A stretch of DNA of 64,000 nucleotides from Hermatobates lingyangjiaoensis (GCA_026182355.1 JAPFBL010000552.1:72501-136500), one strand, 5' to 3'. Shown: positions 42,042 through 52,860, counted from the stretch's first letter. Program-made: numbers and translations. Notes: a model not told the origin generated them from the sequence alone.

Positions 42042-42437
42042 ATATATATATTAGTAAACGCTGGGAGTGACTCATACATAGGATCGACTGTTACCACCCT
42101 TTTTAGGAGGCTTACCATGCACGTGGCTTCAGGAGCCCCTCAAGACCACTTTCAGAAGGTTTATAAAACGAAAATATGCAGAGTTATCTTAGTTAGCAAC
42201 ACAAAAATAATAGCCAAAGAGAATGACTATAAAAGGCTAAGGATACTATGAGCGTTTTACATTCTAGAGAAATGTCCAAGCATTAATGAACAGAGAGACA
42301 ATTTTGGTAGCCAGATGCGCTTGTTCGGAAATATTATACAAGTCAAAAACAAAGGAAGAGAGCAAATTGAAGGAAGGATTAGTACGCAATTATACCAAGA
42401 CACGCCAGATGAAGAAACATATAGGGGCATTTCATGA
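42042..42437 (+). pseudogene. PLE GIY-YIG endonuclease domain, 5'-truncated
   Basis: Reads LVNAGSDSYIGSTVTTLF, RRLTMHVASGAPQDHFQK, VYKTKICRVI, NDYKRLRIL, then a TGA at 42249-42251. It continues AFYILEKCPSINEQRDNF to the final stop at 42435. SYIGST is the second half of the GIY-YIG signature and R..L..H follows, as expected. The first (GxY) half lies in the lost 5' part. In PLEs this domain nicks target DNA for reverse transcription. It is dead here because of truncation and the internal stop. Confidence 0.75.
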
Positions 42438-42594
42438 TCAATAACACAATCAGATGTAACCTGACTGAATAATGCGAGTCCCCAAACTAGACTTTGCAAC
42501 CTGTTGTTATCAAATGTAATGTTTACTCCAATTCTTTTAGTGTTATCCTTGTTGTGTATTGTGTAATAGTTAATTATGCTAATAACGTTTTTTC

Positions 42595-42623
42595 CTGATG
42601 ATGGTGACTTGTAGCACCGAAAC
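42595..42623 (+). ncRNA. Hammerhead-like core abutting an ATG
   Basis: CUGAUGA, hairpin GGUG-ACUUGUAG-CACC, GAAAC, with the ATG of the following frame starting at the very next base. All core residues are canonical. The cleavage-site strand is not identified. Confidence 0.7.
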
Positions 42624-42766
42624 ATGCCGAACAATATATTCAATAACAAGAAATATGGAGAGTTAATTCATGACCTAAGGAATCCGAATTTAAAAAAAAG
42701 TTTTAGAAAATTAGAAACATTTTCAACCAAACTAAGTAATGTGAAATCGGACATTCATTTTTTAAA

Positions 42767-42775
<9 letters not shown>
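42624..42775 (+). CDS. PLE ORF N-terminus inside the 3' terminal repeat
   Basis: MPNNIFNNKKYGELIHDLRN, PNLKKSFRKLETFSTKLSN, VKSDIHFLKYIYI running into (TA)n. Start chosen at the ATG abutting GAAAC. FRKLETFSTKL matches the F/LEKL..K stretch of the other F11 peptides. It diverges before the CL..LLP part and meets (TA)n at a different point. Confidence 0.6.
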
Positions 42776-42814
<39 letters not shown>

Positions 42815-42820
<6 letters not shown>

Positions 42821-43075
42821 CAACCCTCAATATGAAATGGGAAAACAAGACTAAGATCTTTCAACCGTAACAAGCAGTCTTCGTCAGAGTCAAAAACCCA
42901 ACTAAAACACTAGATGTTTTCACCAGATGTTTTCTGCATCTACTGTTTCAGTTGCGTTTTTGACTCTGACGAAGACTGCTTGTTACGGTTGAAAGACCTT
43001 AGTCTTGTTTCTAAAATTTCATATTGTGGTTTGATCATTGATTGTTATTTCACGTGTTTATGTGAAATTTTATAT
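42815..43075. mobile_element. PLE F1 inverted duplication
   Basis: Short left arm (ATGATCAACCCTCAATATG), long right arm. Both cores are present (antisense at about 42866-42896, sense at about 42962-42991). Centre with ACTAAAACACTAGATG. Confidence 0.85.
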
Positions 43076-43089
43076 ATATATATATATAT

Positions 43090-43205
43090 ATTGATAAAAG
43101 TATTGACCGTGGAATAGAAAAAAAAAAAATAAAATTGATTAGCACTCAGTCAGTTCTTCTAGAATTGGCCGAGCTCCGATAAACTTTAGTTTTACACATA
43201 TATAT
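43090..43205. mobile_element. PLE F4 remnant
   Basis: Outer tail pieces only (GATAAAAGTATTGACCGTGG, CCGATAAACTTTAGTTTTAC), core deleted. Confidence 0.6.
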
Positions 43206-43207
43206 AT

Positions 43208-43372
43208 GTCGACTATCGGAAGCTTATTATATACTGTTGATATAGTAACAAGAACTCTATTCAGAAAACTTGAGAAACTTATTAAGAAGAAAGTTTCAGC
43301 AAAATATGGTCATATTTTTAACAATGTGTGTTTACAGGAAGGACTGCTACCAAAATTTACCAATATATATAT
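43208..43372 (+). CDS. PLE ORF N-terminus fragment, intact frame
   Basis: MSTIGSLLYTVDIVTRTLF, RKLEKLIKKKVSAKYGHIF, NNVCLQEGLLPKFTNIYIYM. (TA)n immediately before the ATG and right after TNIY. It is the cleanest copy of the F11 N-terminal peptide. No hammerhead is retained upstream because the insertion starts at the ATG. Confidence 0.7.
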
Positions 43373-43379
43373 ATATATG

Positions 43380-44395
43380 AATAAACACAGACGGTGAAAT
43401 AAAAGTCCGTTTCCATTTGGATTAGCTGTTTTTTAAAGAACTTGTTCAACTTAAAATATTTTCTAAGCTCAATAAATAGAGATAATACAAAAAAATAACC
43501 TTTGAGGCCCTTAGCAGCAAATTTATACCGGGGGAACATAAGTCATTGAAGCGGAAGTCTTTAGAAACTAAAATTAAGTAGTCCAAGCTATATAAATAAC
43601 GGTGATTCAAGCTTTATTAAAGAAAAAAAGACTATTACATAAAGCTATTCTGTGCTTTTATAAAAGGAAAAAAATGAAACGCTAAAGAGAATTTATTGAA
43701 AGTAATTCTGGTTTTGACATCTATATAAAGTATGATGGAATGATGGTAATGAAAATAGTTTTAAAGAAAAGATTGCTTTATTAAATAAAAAGAGGGTCAT
43801 AGAGAAGGAAAAACTAGAATGTATAAAAGGAAGAGGAAGTGTTTGTTGAAAGAGGCGTTGCTGTGTTATTAGGGTTGACACATTGTTAATAACAGAGGAG
43901 AAGGAGGAGACGTGTTATTGTGTTGTGACAGGGCTGTGATTCATACGCGACACAGGACGCGTTGCCAGGTATGACGGCTAGTAGTCGGTGAAGAGGAAAC
44001 GGCAGTGTTGCACCAACTTATCGCTTCTTTTATACTGATATCTTATCACAAGTGAGTAAGTGTTGTCATGGTAACAGTGATAACACAACAAGATGAGAAG
44101 TAATATCATAAAAGAAATATTAACAATGAACCACTTTTGATAACATATCACTAGCTTTCTATGTGTTGTCAATGGTAATAGTAACAGCTTGACATTAACA
44201 AATATATTTAGGTAATGGAAATAAAGGATTAATACGAAATATAATGTGATAAAAGAAATAATAACAATGATTTATTTAATCAAAATGTTAGAAATAGAAA
44301 TATAGAAGAATACAAAATAAATTAAGAATTTAGACTATTAAGAATGCACATAATTAAGGATGGACACACACACACAAACACATGTGTATACGCTC
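43380..44395. other. No gene seen
   Basis: Apparently unique AT-rich DNA. 44050-44280 has two similar stretches (ATAAAAGAAATA(T/A)TAACAATGA) indicating a local duplication. Confidence 0.4.
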
Positions 44396-44409
44396 ACACA
44401 CACACACAC

Positions 44410-44455
<46 letters not shown>
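44395..44455. repeat. (CA)n(TA)n microsatellite
   Basis: Next to the F2c PLE. Confidence 0.9.
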
Positions 44456-44460
<5 letters not shown>

Positions 44461-44700
44461 GTTCAAAATTGAAGATACGGAGCACACAAAGTAAAGAAAC
44501 ACACGTACAAACTCAAATTTTCGGGTAATCCGTCTTAGGAGAAAAGAGAAAGGAAGATCAAGCACGTTGCGTCTACAACGCAAATTAGAGCCCGAAAATT
44601 TGAGTTTGTAAGTGTGTTTCTTTACTTTGTGTGCTACCTATCTTCAATTTTGAACTATTATTGTGCCCAGTTTGGATCGTCTTTCTGTTTATCAAGCGAA
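44455..44700. mobile_element. PLE F2c inverted duplication
   Basis: Left arm antisense with CAAATTTTCGGGTAATCCG then TCTTAGG. The right arm starts at CCCGAAAATTTGAGTTTG and keeps the tail to TTCTGTTTATCAAGCG. Confidence 0.75.
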
Positions 44701-44709
44701 TATATATAT

Positions 44710-44890
44710 ATACACACACACACATACAGAAAGTCACTATATAACTCACTTCGATATTTCGGAATCCGTCGTCATCGGGAAGAAGTGCGAAGTACTCACG
44801 TTGACAAGCAAACTGCTACTCAGCAGTTTGTGAGTTTCTGTTTCATTTTTGTGTGTTCTTTGTGTCAATATAGTTCGTGAAATCGTTTCA
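44710..44890. mobile_element. PLE F12 inverted duplication
   Basis: Antisense core at about 44747-44777 (GATATTTCGGAATCCG, TCGTCATCGGG). The right arm is only the tail TTTGTGAGTTTCTGTTTC. A second F12 arm lies at 50690-50790. Confidence 0.6.
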
Positions 44891-44914
44891 TTTAAGTGGT
44901 ATATATATATCCAA

Positions 44915-45100
44915 AACTAAGTTTATCGGGACTCGGCCAGTTCTTCAGGTTCAAATTAAACTCTCATTACCAACGTTTCGGTTTTTATTTAAAAACTTTT
45001 TCATAGGCAGAAGATCTTCTTCTGCTTATGAAAAAGGGTTTAAATCAAAACCGAAAACTTGGCAATGAGAGTTTAACTTTTGCCTAGGAAAAAGGTTTGA
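44915..45100. mobile_element. PLE F4 inverted duplication, small
   Basis: Arms meet at AGAAGATCTTCTTCTGC (45012-45025). Variant core on both sides, in the sense arm CUUAUGAAAAAGG...ACCGAAAACUUGGC. Confidence 0.75.
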
Positions 45101-45844
45101 AATAAGTCCTAATATAGTCCTTTCTCTTGGAAACATACTATGGATGAGTCATCGGCTACGGACTTGGTATCTAAAATGTACCTCTTCTCAATGTCTGTGA
45201 AGAGAAACTCTGCCAGCTGCTCTAAACAAAGTTAAAAATAGCTTCACAGTCCTAAAGACACTAATTCAAGTCCAATCTAGTAACATACTTATCATTTTAG
45301 TAACGAAATTTAATTTCAAAATTTGAATTGATAATTTAATAACAGAAAATTATTTTTTTATGGGTGAAAAGTAAATTGTTTTCGTAACACTATAAAAACT
45401 TTCTTAATTTTTAACGTAAAAGCCATATAATGACTGCTCTGAGCTAACACTCGTACACATCACCTGCTATTAGCTACTTGAGTGGAAGGTTGTTATGTAA
45501 TTATGTAAAAAGAACCTGTTTGTTTGTAAACAAATAAGCAGATCTACTGTTTAAGCAAAAATGAAAGTTGTTTCTTTAAAATTAAAAAAAAAATGTAACA
45601 ATAATAATATTCTTTCAATCATTGAATACGTAGGATTTAAATAAGAAATGATGATGCGTTTTAATTGCGGCTTAACGACCTTTGACCTTTTGGGTCACGC
45701 AATGTTGACAAAATGAATTCAATCAACGTGATTCATAGGAATAACTGTTATCGCTGTTTTTTTTTAGTTTATTATTTTTTGTTAAGTCATAAAAGAATAT
45801 TCCGGAGATTTCAAACATTACATTTCCACACAAAAAAAAAAGTT

Positions 45845-46075
45845 TAATATGAAAACTAATAATAACTCGCTTTCAAACCTTAGTGTTCTTCTTCAGGTTT
45901 ACAATTGCACTCTTGAGATGTCGATCTACGAAAGTTACCTAAAGAAGAACACTAAGAGTTCGAAACGAGTCGTTAGTTTTCATATTGAACTTTTTTTTTT
46001 GTGTGGAGATTTAATTTTCGAAATCCCCTAATATGAGTAAATACCACTCTATAACAGATGCACAAGAAATGAATG
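45845..46075. mobile_element. PLE F5 inverted duplication with ORF start
   Basis: Antisense core at about 45885-45897 (truncated) and sense core AAAGAAGAACACTAAGAGTT, CGAAACGAG at about 45950-45980. About 55 bp later ATG at 46033 opens MSKYHSITDAQEMNEYTKG. Confidence 0.7.
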
Positions 46076-46139
46076 AATATACCAAAGGCACGTCGGTGAG
46101 CACGTTTTCTACTGGGCTAACCTACCTCCTTTGTTTTTT

Positions 46140-46210
46140 AGTAATATTATGGGATAGGAAAATTACTTTTTCGTTCGTTTTGACAAAAACAGCTCCAGAT
46201 TTTAAACCAC
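46140..46210 (+). mobile_element. RepX fragment
   Basis: GGGATAGGAAAATTACTTTT to CAGATTTTAAACCACTTCTC, an old partial copy. Another end piece, AAAGTTTGAGTGTAGGCC, lies at 46614-46650. Confidence 0.4.
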
Positions 46211-46325
46211 TTCTCGATATTTAAACATAAAATTTCTATTAAGGTATTGACTTACTACTCATATGTCATGATCGTAAGATTTCAAAGAATATTATTATTT
46301 TAAGTTCAGTTGTCTCTAGAATCAG

Positions 46326-46400
46326 GAGTGGGCAATTATTTTAACTCGTGGACCACATTAACTTTAAAATTTGACAGATGGGCCATTTCAGTGCAAGATA
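46326..46400 (+). mobile_element. hAT-like terminus
   Basis: CAGGAGTGGGCAATTATTTT, CTCGTGGACCACATTAAC, GGGCCATTTCAGTG: the CAGGGGTGGGCAA type of hAT end. Tail-type-C SINE remains follow at 46550-46605. Confidence 0.45.
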
Positions 46401-47039
46401 CAATATGAAAAACAGCATTAGTTAACAGTACGTATTAAACAAAAACAAAAAAAAGTCATTGAAGTATAAACATACTGTTTTAATGAGAACAAAATTTTAA
46501 ATATATCCTCGAAGTCTGGGGCAATTCCCAAAACAGATCTGAGATATTCATCACCCATCTGGGATCTTTAGCCACTAAAAGATCGGTTTAAAACAATAAC
46601 GAAAAAAAAAGTAAAGTTTGAGTGTAGGCCATTCCAGATTTTTTTTTGTGGGTTTACGCATTTTGTTTGAAGGCACCATGAAGTGGAAGTAATTAGGAAA
46701 TCATGCAATAAAACTGTAGATAACTAACCGGTTAGTTATCTCGAACCACAAATTGGATATGACATTCTTCCTAGTATCTCCTCCTCCCTCCTTTCCAACA
46801 GCTGTGTTACTTCCTCAACTGGTGAAAGTACTACTCTTGCCTTCTTCTGCCTGCAGGAATCATCTTTCTCGTGATTTGGTTTCCTTGTTAGACACACGAT
46901 GAAAGACTTGGTTTTGAATACATTATGTCGGCTACTTTTAACTCTTTCCTCTCATTACTTATATAAAGCAGGGCACAGGTCTACGTGTTTCTATAGTCAA
47001 AAGTAAACTAAGCATCTTTAATGATTATCTGACATTGCA

Positions 47040-47285
47040 CAAAATGTTTTTTAACACCCACACTAGCAGACTTTCACCTTGTAGGGCAATTGTGGCTCAT
47101 TTATTACTTTGCACCTATTTTAGTAATGGGTGAGCCACCATTACCTGTTGATTCTACTTTAGGGGGTCCTAAATTTCGACTAACTCGAATGTATTTAGAG
47201 GAGGCATCTTTAACGAGTTTCTGACATCATACAGGCTTGGGACCGACGGTTCAACGTTCTATCCGAGGAACAGAAACCACTCTAC
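47040..47285 (-). mobile_element. SINE, tail type A, head lost
   Basis: ACACCCACACTAGCAGAC, ACCTATTTTAGTAATGGG, body to CGACGGTTCAACGTTC. Ends before the tRNA head. Confidence 0.7.
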
Positions 47286-47336
47286 AGAATGAAGAGATTC
47301 AACATTCAAACAGAGTAAACCCTTTCTGGGACACTC

Positions 47337-47570
47337 TAGGTTAGGTTGCAATGGGAGTCTCACATGAAAACACACATAAGGCCGAACATTACCACTTTAT
47401 CATACTGCACAATGAAGACTGATTCTACATTGAGAGTCTTACATTGTGCCTAACACAAGTGCAGTGATCTTTAACGAGTAATTGACATCGTGCAGGATCG
47501 GGATCAACGTATACGATGCAATATCGTTTTACCTCTCTCATGAATATAACGAGGCTAGTGAACCTCGCAT
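47337..47570 (-). mobile_element. SINE, tail type B
   Basis: TAGGTTAGGTTGCAATGGG tail (sense: CCTAACCTA), body with TTAACGAGTAATTGACATCG. Decayed head. Confidence 0.65.
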
Positions 47571-47662
47571 CTTCCAGGCCAGTGGAAAACACTTTGCCAC
47601 ACAACTGACATAGTATAATTGTTTTTGTTGTTTCACTATTGTACAGTATCTAAACCAGATTA

Positions 47663-47965
47663 CGTTAGGTTGCAATGGCAGTTTTACAAAAGAAAATATA
47701 GGCAACATATTGGCCCTACACAATAAATATTCTACTTTAAGAATCCTAAATTATGCCTAATTCAATTGTATTCAGAGTATTCAGGATCTTTAATGTGTAT
47801 TTCATATCGTATAGGCTCGGGACCGACGGCTTAACGTACTCTCAAAGGGATGATGTGCTCAAATTTGTTCAGCTCTCATAAGAATAAATAAAAGTTCAGA
47901 TTGGGTATTGAACCCCGGACCTACCAGTTCAAAGAAGAGCACGTTGCCACTGAGCTAAGCTATTA
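47663..47965 (-). mobile_element. SINE, tail type B
   Basis: Tail CGTTAGGTTGCAATGGC, body GGCTCGGGACCGACGGC, head TAGCTTAGCTCAGTGGC on minus with B box GGGGTTCAATACCC. Confidence 0.75.
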
Positions 47966-48029
47966 TATAAATAAACGCGTAATAAGTCCAGCAAAAGAAT
48001 GTAACAAAAGGAATATTAGCTTGCCACAA

Positions 48030-48200
48030 AGCAATCAGGCTTGCCACCCTAACTCTTCCCGATCTCATTTCCCCTTCATATCTGGAGACAGGTTAGCAAA
48101 AGTGGTTAACGTACTCGCCTCTAAAAAGATAGTTTCGATCTCCACCCCGAATAGTTTCGATCGATCTTCACCCCGAATAGTTTCGATCGATCTCCACCAC
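48030..48200 (+). mobile_element. Second SINE-like family, tRNA head, copy 1
   Basis: GGCTTGCCACCCTAACTCTT, CCTTCATATCTGGAGACAGG, TTAGCAAAAGTGGTTAACG, then a repeated GAATAGTTTCGATCGATCT. The upstream 100 bp are shared with 49140-49315, so tRNA-like heads here have a common leader. Confidence 0.55.
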
Positions 48201-48291
48201 GAATAAATCTGAATAAATAGTTGACTATATATGTACAAATGTTTCACGATGGGATGCACTATTATCTTAACTATTTAATATTACAATTATA

Positions 48292-48590
48292 TTAGATTAG
48301 GTTTTGTTGCAATGGCCGTCCCAAAAGAGAACACATATAACATATAACAAACATTGAGACATCTTGATATGATATAAGGAGCATAAATTGGGAGTCGTAA
48401 ATTTTGCTTAGCTCATGCGTATTTAGTTTGGCGATGTTTACCGAATACCTGACAACATTCAGGTTCTGGATATTCGTGTACGATGTCATGTCGTTTCACC
48501 TCTTGCGTGAATAAATCGAGGATATTGAACTTCGAAACTACCAGTCGAAAGGCGAGCACGTATGCCACTGAGCTACCCTGACCCGAATGC
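48292..48590 (-). mobile_element. SINE, tail type B
   Basis: TTAGATTAGGTTTTGTTGC tail, TTTACCGAATACCTGACAAC body, head CAGGGTAGCTCAGTGGC on minus. Confidence 0.7.
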
Positions 48591-49139
48591 TACCCAATCA
48601 CACGACACAATCATTTGAACCTTTCAAATAAAAACAACAAAATTCATACATAATTTAACCTCCAATTTGTTAAACAAAGGGAGTGGCGTAATCATTCTTT
48701 TTGAAGGTTAAAACATTGTTTTTTTTTTATCTAACATATTGAGGTCTTCCTTTAATCACAAGAAGAACACGATTAACATGTAAAAGCAAATACGAAAGGT
48801 TTCAATAAAGTTTTATAGTTGATATAACCTTTGGGTTATTCCTTTTAATTGGAATCCATGCAAAATATAATTAATTAAAATAACAAGAGGCTTTTCGATG
48901 TTACTACGTTCTAACAAAAGCAATTCGTGAAAAAAATTGAAATAATTCGTTTTTGCACGTTTTTATGCATAACCTTTTGACATATTTAGAAATCACAGTT
49001 CCAAGGTCAATTAAATTCATATTTCTGATGATTGTTTCTTAAAATTTTCATCCTCAGAAAAGGATTAATTATTAGTTGTTAATATTAAATAATTAATTAT
49101 AGTATTAATTACTATAAAAACAATTAATAATAACTCTTA

Positions 49140-49315
49140 AAATAATAGGTCTAGTAAAAGAATGTTACAGTAATACACATGGGATTTAAAAAGCAGGCTT
49201 GCCACCCTAACTCTTCCCGATCTCATTTCCCTTCATATCTGGAGACAGGTTAGCTCAGTGGTTCACGTACTCGTCTCTGAATAGATAGGACCGTGGTTCG
49301 ATCTCCACCCCGATA
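49140..49315 (+). mobile_element. Second SINE-like family, tRNA head, copy 2
   Basis: GGAGACAGGTTAGCTCAGTG and CGTGGTTCGATCTCCACC give good A and B boxes, the best tRNA-like head in the window. The 5' leader GCTTGCCACCCTAACTC is shared with copy 1. No tail. Confidence 0.6.
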
Positions 49316-49399
49316 TGTTGATTTACTTTATACAAGTAACAATCTATTTTCATATTGTGTATATGTTTGATGTTGATATGTGATTTCTTATTATCCTTT

Positions 49400-49502
49400 T
49401 TCTGTAGGCCTATGAAAAAGGTTTTAAATAAAACCGAAACGTCGGCAAGGACAGTTTCATTTTATATCCTAGAAAATTGACTGAATCCCGATTAGAGACA
49501 CC

Positions 49503-49505
<3 letters not shown>
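49400..49505 (+). mobile_element. PLE F4 single arm
   Basis: CCUAUGAAAAAGG...ACCGAAACGUCGGC, then CCCGATTAGAGACACC at (TA)n. Same subtype as 28385-28560. Confidence 0.75.
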
Positions 49506-49566
<61 letters not shown>

Positions 49567-49794
49567 TGTGACCTATGTATTTCAGTTCGTCTGTCTTTTC
49601 TTTTTTTTTATAAAAAGTATATAACTATATATTTTAGCAGATCTGATGCATTCATTATTATAACCAGTAGCGACTTATGCATTAATAGGTTTCTTGTCGA
49701 AGAAATACCAACAGGTATATCGAATCAATATTTCAAAATTCAATAGAAATATTACTTAGAGTAGTCCACTTTGATTGGTTCGTTAGTTTCGTTA

Positions 49795-50400
49795 CTTTAT
49801 ACAGGTATCCATACTCCTCCGATCCATCTAACATATAGGTATCGATACTACTACGCTTCATCCTTTATACAGTTATCCATACTCCTCCGATACATCTAAC
49901 ATATAGGTATCCATACTACTACGCTTCATCCTTTATACAGTTATCCATACTCCTCCGATACATCTAACATATAGGTATCCATACTACTACGCTTCATCCT
50001 TTATACAGGTATCCATACTCCTCCGATACATCTAACATATAGGTATCGATACTACTACGCTTCATCCTTTATACAGTTATCCATACTCCTCCGATACATC
50101 TAACATATAGGTATCGATACTACTACGCTTCATCCTTTATACAGGTATCCATACTACTCCGATACATCTAACATATAGGTATCCATACTACTACGTTTCA
50201 TCCTTTATACAGGTATCCATACTCCTCCGATACATTTAACATATAGGTATCCATACTACTACGTTTCATCCTTTATACAGGTATCCATACTCCTCCGATA
50301 CATCTAACATATAGGTATCCATAAAGCAACATTTCATCCTTCATACAGGTAACCATACTCCATACAGGTATCTATTCTCCTCCGATACATAATTCATATA
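49795..50400. repeat. 68-bp tandem array
   Basis: CGCTTCATC recurs at 49854, 49922 and 49990 (period 68). Each unit has two similar halves (AGGTATCCATACTCCTCCG and AGGTATCCATACTACTACG), so a 34-bp ancestor doubled. Units decay at the right end. Confidence 0.85.
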
Positions 50401-50558
50401 GGTATTCACACTCCTACGGTCCATCCTTCTTACAGGTGGATACTCCTGTATCCATACTCCTGTTCTGAAGAAACAGGAAATCCAAGTTTTTTAGTCAGCA
50501 GTTTCAGAGGAAGGCTTAACTTGTGAGGTGCCCTTTAGTGATATTAGCCATCTGACTG

Positions 50559-50601
<43 letters not shown>

Positions 50602-50619
50602 TATACTATTTTTCCTCTC

Positions 50620-50795
50620 CTCCGCTGGGGGGCAGCATTGCGGTGGTTCCATGAGTTACCCTGGAGGCCAGTAGCAGTTTGCTTCTCAACGCGAGTACTT
50701 CGCACTTCTTCCCTATGACGACAGATGTCGAAATATCGAAGTGTGTTCTGTAGTGACTTTCTGTGTTCTTTCCTATGTTAAAGTTTATATATATA
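50620..50795 (+). mobile_element. PLE F12 single arm
   Basis: Core CUAUGACGACAGAUGUCGAAAUAUCG at about 50714-50739, with CUAUGAC in place of CUGANGA. Tail to CTATGTTAAAGTTTATATA. Confidence 0.6.
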
Positions 50796-50814
50796 TACAT
50801 ATATATATAGTATA

Positions 50815-51045
50815 ACAAGATTTCACATCAAACATATAAAACAAAAATCAATAACCAACAGCAATAATTAATGAAAAAAGAAACTAAGATCTTTAAAAGG
50901 AACAAGAAGTCATCGTCAGAATCACAAACTCAACTGAGTTTAAAACTCATTTGACTCTGACGAAGACTGATTGTTACTGTTAAAGACCTTAGACTATTTT
51001 TCATTTCTTTTTTTTTGTTGGATGTTGATCACTCTGCAAAACAAT
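50815..51045. mobile_element. Diverged PLE F1 inverted duplication
   Basis: AACAAGATTTCACATCAAAC, ACCAACAGCAATAATTAATG, ACTCTGACGAAGACTGATTG, TTGTTACTGTTAAAGACC. The oldest F1 copy by eye. The GAAAG strand is lost. Confidence 0.65.
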
Positions 51046-51454
51046 CAAAAATAGCTTATTAATAATCTAATATAATATAATAAATAAGATAATATTCAAC
51101 ATATTATTATTGCATATTATTCAACTTTGTAATTCAGTTTTTAGATTTCCAATATTGAACAAGACATAAAATACTTGGGGTTGATCTAGTCTCATAGAAC
51201 TATTTGCTGTAGTAATAATAATATGGGCAATATATTTAATCAATGTTTTATTCATTTAGTCATATCCTCCAGTCGGAAGAAAAAAACCAAACATGAACGC
51301 ACTGTCTTTAAGAAACTCTTGCAATGTAGGCAAATTGATGATTTTAAAAATATATATGCACATATGTTTAAAATATATTTAAAATAAAACTCAAATAATT
51401 AAAAAAATTTGCAGGTTTTTTTTTTGAATTAGTGGTTGGTTTTGCTTAAGAGGC

Positions 51455-51765
51455 CAGGGTAGACTAGTTTTGCGTGTTTGATGTATTCACGCAAAAGACG
51501 AAAATAATATCGATGATGTCGTCCTTTGGAGAACGTCCTTTAGAAACGTCCTTTGGAGAGGACGTTTGGTCGCCTGTACGATATCAGGTACTTGCTAAAG
51601 ATCTTTATTCTAAATACATTTGATTCAAGTAAAATATAGAACACTTAATCTGGAATGAAACCCGGTAATGTGACTCACCAATTACTAGTAAAGGGGTGCC
51701 AAATAATAAATGAGCCACATTTCTCGCCCCTCCGAAAACATTACTAAAAGAACAACCCTTTGAAA
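51455..51765 (+). mobile_element. Decayed SINE, tail type A
   Basis: GAGGCCAGGGTAGACTAG head, AGGACGTTTGGTCGCC body (with a local duplication GTCCTTTGGAGA), tail GGGGTGCCAAATAATAAATG. Confidence 0.6.
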
Positions 51766-52059
51766 GCCTATAACTTTATACGGTATTAGAAAAGAAACAA
51801 AAGAAAATCAAAAAAAAAGACCAAAATAGAATAATGATAGAGATGGTTAGTGGTGGTTTCAAACTCAAATTTAATTGGATTGAATTGACGTTGAAACATT
51901 TGAAAGAAAATGTTAAATGTGTTTAATACAGATTGAGAACCAGACACTGCGAGTGCTTAGAAACTCAACAGCAAAAATTAAATAGTCAAACAAATATTAA
52001 TATCAGAATAATGATATCAAAATAATATTCTAACATGGTGCAGTCAGTTATTATGTGGT

Positions 52060-52345
52060 ATTTACTCATTGTAGGGTAAAATGCTAATGAAATCGTCTCC
52101 ACATATAAAAATTTAATGGTATAAACAACGCATTTCGAACACGTAGTGTTCTTCCTCAGGCATTAACTAAAAAATACAATGACATTACAATGATTTACAA
52201 CAATACAGTGATTTTAATTAATGCCTGAGGAAGAACACTATGTGTTCGAAACGCGTTGTTTATACGATTAAATTTTTATATGTGGAGACCATTTCATTAG
52301 CTTTTTACCCTACAATGAGTAAATACCACATAATAACCGATTGCA
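52060..52345. mobile_element. PLE F5 inverted duplication with ORF start on both arms
   Basis: Both arms are nearly complete. Left (minus) carries ATG AGT AAA TAC CAC (MSKYHIITDCTM). Right (plus) has core 52225-52252 and MSKYHIITDCTMLEYY from 52315. Arms meet in a 60-bp spacer around 52190. No (TA)n here. Confidence 0.8.
52225..52252 (+). ncRNA. Hammerhead-like core (F5)
   Basis: CUGAGGA, hairpin GAACAC-UAU-GUGUUC, GAAAC. Confidence 0.65.
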
Positions 52346-52389
52346 CCATGTTAGAATATTATTTTGATATCATTATTCTGATATTGGAG

Positions 52390-52860
52390 AAAATATTATG
52401 TCTCCACACAAAAAAAAATATAAAGAAACTAACAACGCGTTTCGAACACTTGATGTTCTTCTTCAGGTTACATCTAAAAAATATATGCATATATAAGCTT
52501 TAGGAACATCGGGGTGAATTAGTTAAAATTGAATTCTTTATCTGACTGTTGAATATCAGACACTATTGAGTGATAACACGGGAATAGTATTAAAATGGCT
52601 AAATTAATCCTTTAAACTTTAAACAGCATACAGAATCATGTTCTGATTTCAATTGTATTCAATTTGAATTAATCCATCCCGATGTTCTTAAAGCTCATAC
52701 ACGCATATATATTTTTTAGATGTAACCTGAAGAAATCATCAAGAGTTCGAAATGTGTTGTTAGTTTCTTTATAATAAACTTTTTTGTGTGGAGGCATAAT
52801 ACCTTCTCCAAATATGAGTATATACCACACTATAACAGATTAAACAATTAATGAATCATT
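52390..52860. mobile_element. PLE F5 inverted duplication, wide centre
   Basis: Antisense core at about 52436-52466 and sense core at about 52727-52757 (decayed stem). They are separated by 250 bp that are themselves partly inverse (GGAACATCGGGGTG with CACCCCGATG-like ATCCCGATGTTC). The right end has ATGAGTATATACCACACT (decayed MSKYH). Confidence 0.7.

Larger units (their letters stand above)
42040..42790 (+). mobile_element. Long PLE copy: GIY-YIG end, hammerhead, next ORF start
   Basis: Bounded by (TA)n on both sides. From left: GIY-YIG frame entering from the TA tract, stop at 42435-42437, about 155 bp noncoding, hammerhead core 42595-42623, ATG at 42624, N-terminal coding, (TA)n at about 42770. 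It is the same order as the 16-kb copy but a different family, so the arrangement is general and not an accident of one insertion. Confidence 0.85.

Noticed and set aside
49240..49310. Possible tRNA gene (GTTAGCTCAGTGG, GTTCGATCTCC)
   Set aside because: A and B boxes are good, but the acceptor stem does not close and the same head with leader recurs at 48080, so it is a SINE head.
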